Shown: one piece after another, positions 6,492 to 7,245 of the stretch | Layout: each line of letters begins with the position of its first letter | How positions within the stretch are numbered: position 1 is the stretch's first letter | Origin: CBDUZS01 sp965371785 | GTDB taxonomy: Bacteria > Fermentibacterota > Fermentibacteria > Fermentibacterales > JCC-6 | Assembly: GCA_965371785.1 (NCBI GenBank) | Contig: CBDUZS010000089.1 | Span: 1 to 7,245 of the forward strand | DNA length: 7,245 nucleotides | Direction: 5' to 3' | Notes under the pieces: generated by a model | What the model saw: only the letters and a program-made list of their open reading frames with translations | The model's database searches: none | What the model was told of the DNA's origin: nothing | Position numbers and translations under genes: made by a program

Positions 6492-7229
6492 ATGACTACC
6501 AAGCTCAAGCGCAAGATAATCAAAATCGACGAGGACAAGTGTGATGGCTGTGGAATATGTGCTGATGCCTGCCACGAGGGGGCCATCAGGATAATCGACG
6601 GCAAGGCAAAACTCGTCAGTGAATCCTATTGTGATGGCCTTGGTGATTGCCTCGGTCCCTGTCCGAGGGATGCGATCTCTATAGAAGTCCGGGAAGCTGA
6701 CGCCTACGACGAAGAAGCTGTCCAGGCCAACCTGTCAGCATCGCTGAAAGAGCCCTGCCCGCCTTCGGGCTGTCCGGGGAGTATGGCAAGGAAGCTCTCC
6801 CCCGAGAACGAACCAGGTGCTGTTCAGCCGAATGGCTCCGAAGTAACATCCCGTCTGACGACATGGCCCGTGCAGATAAGATTGCTTCCCGTGAACGCTC
6901 CCTACTTCAGCAATGCGGACATTCTGCTGGCAGCTGATTGCACGGCACTGGCCTGCCCGGATTTTCATGAACGGTTCCTCGCAGGAGGGAAAGTTGCAAT
7001 GATGGGCTGCCCGAAACTCGATGACTCGGATTACTACCTGGAGAAGCTCACCGAAATTTTCCGAAGCAATGACATACGGTCAATCCACGTGGTTTACATG
7101 GAGGTTCCCTGCTGCGGCGGCCTTGTAAGGCTCGTTCATCAGGCCCTCTCAGAATCCGGGAGGAGCATTCCCTTCACCCTCACGAAGCTCGGTATCAACG
7201 GACAGGTAATCGATACGGTCAGACTCTGA
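6492..7229 (+). CDS. 4Fe-4S ferredoxin-like protein with uncharacterised cysteine-rich C-terminal region
   Basis: Soluble 245-residue protein with no signal peptide or membrane segment. The N-terminal ferredoxin-type domain has one canonical [4Fe-4S] motif, C17-x2-C20-x2-C23-x3-C27. The second site is C47-x5-C53-x3-C57, where L50 occupies the usual second cysteine, so it has three Cys ligands. A linker follows with C89 and C94 in the SGCPGS segment. A conserved-looking C-terminal region (about 122-245) starts TTWPVQIRLLPVNAPYFSNA and includes C150, C155, C173 in MGCPKLDD and a C207-C208 pair in MEVPCCGGL. From recollection of the family, such proteins occur in anaerobes beside Rrf2 regulators and sometimes the hybrid-cluster protein gene hcp; their biochemical role is not established. 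It probably transfers electrons or holds extra metal centres. It is co-transcribed with the Rrf2 gene. No terminator or further gene is visible in the last 16 bases of the window. Confidence 0.85.
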   Translation: MTTKLKRKIIKIDEDKCDGCGICADACHEGAIRIIDGKAKLVSESYCDGLGDCLGPCPRDAISIEVREADAYDEEAVQANLSASLKEPCPPSGCPGSMARKLSPENEPGAVQPNGSEVTSRLTTWPVQIRLLPVNAPYFSNADILLAADCTALACPDFHERFLAGGKVAMMGCPKLDDSDYYLEKLTEIFRSNDIRSIHVVYMEVPCCGGLVRLVHQALSESGRSIPFTLTKLGINGQVIDTVRL

Positions 7230-7245
7230 AATCCACAGGCTTCCC

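Noticed and set aside
1..7245. Search for a new defence, mobile or repeat system
   Set aside because: All long stretches are explained by five recognisable genes; no direct-repeat arrays, transposase, integrase, toxin-antitoxin pair or structured RNA gene could be supported.

Overview
The window reads as ordinary bacterial chromosome with dense coding. Base composition is moderately GC-rich (by eye in the mid-50s percent). It holds five genes, of which all but the left edge of the first transcription unit are complete. I see no tRNA, rRNA, CRISPR array, insertion sequence or phage gene. The exported fused M16 zinc peptidase and the Rrf2 regulator paired with a cysteine-rich ferredoxin-like protein suggest an anaerobic or microaerophilic bacterium, probably with a Gram-negative-type envelope (FCB-like or related candidate phyla are possible). 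Taxonomy cannot be fixed from these genes by eye.

Left half, minus strand: pyrG (CTP synthase, start 3176) is followed by guaA (GMP synthase, start 1560). The two overlap by four bases (ATGA), so they are almost certainly co-transcribed and probably translationally coupled. Both are glutamine- and ATP-dependent amidotransferases making the final G and C ribonucleotide precursors, so the unit sets GTP and CTP supply together. Both have their catalytic residues, but the GuaA glutaminase loop departs from consensus just after the nucleophilic cysteine.

Middle: a 128-bp divergent intergenic region (3177-3304) carries a clear TATAAT for the plus-strand gene and a weaker candidate for pyrG. The plus-strand gene encodes an 890-residue secreted M16 (pitrilysin/insulinase-type) metallopeptidase made of two homologous halves: an active half with HFCEH and a degenerate half.

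Right end, plus strand: a separate promoter (TTGACA, 17-bp spacer, weak -10) is overlaid by GTAC-containing inverted half-sites, a likely operator. It drives an Rrf2-family regulator with three cysteines, then a 245-residue 4Fe-4S protein with an uncharacterised C-terminal part. This regulator-ferredoxin pair is the most interesting part of the window. It looks like an autoregulated redox or nitrosative-stress module whose remaining genes, if any, lie past the right edge. Nothing here amounts to a clearly new defence or mobile system.
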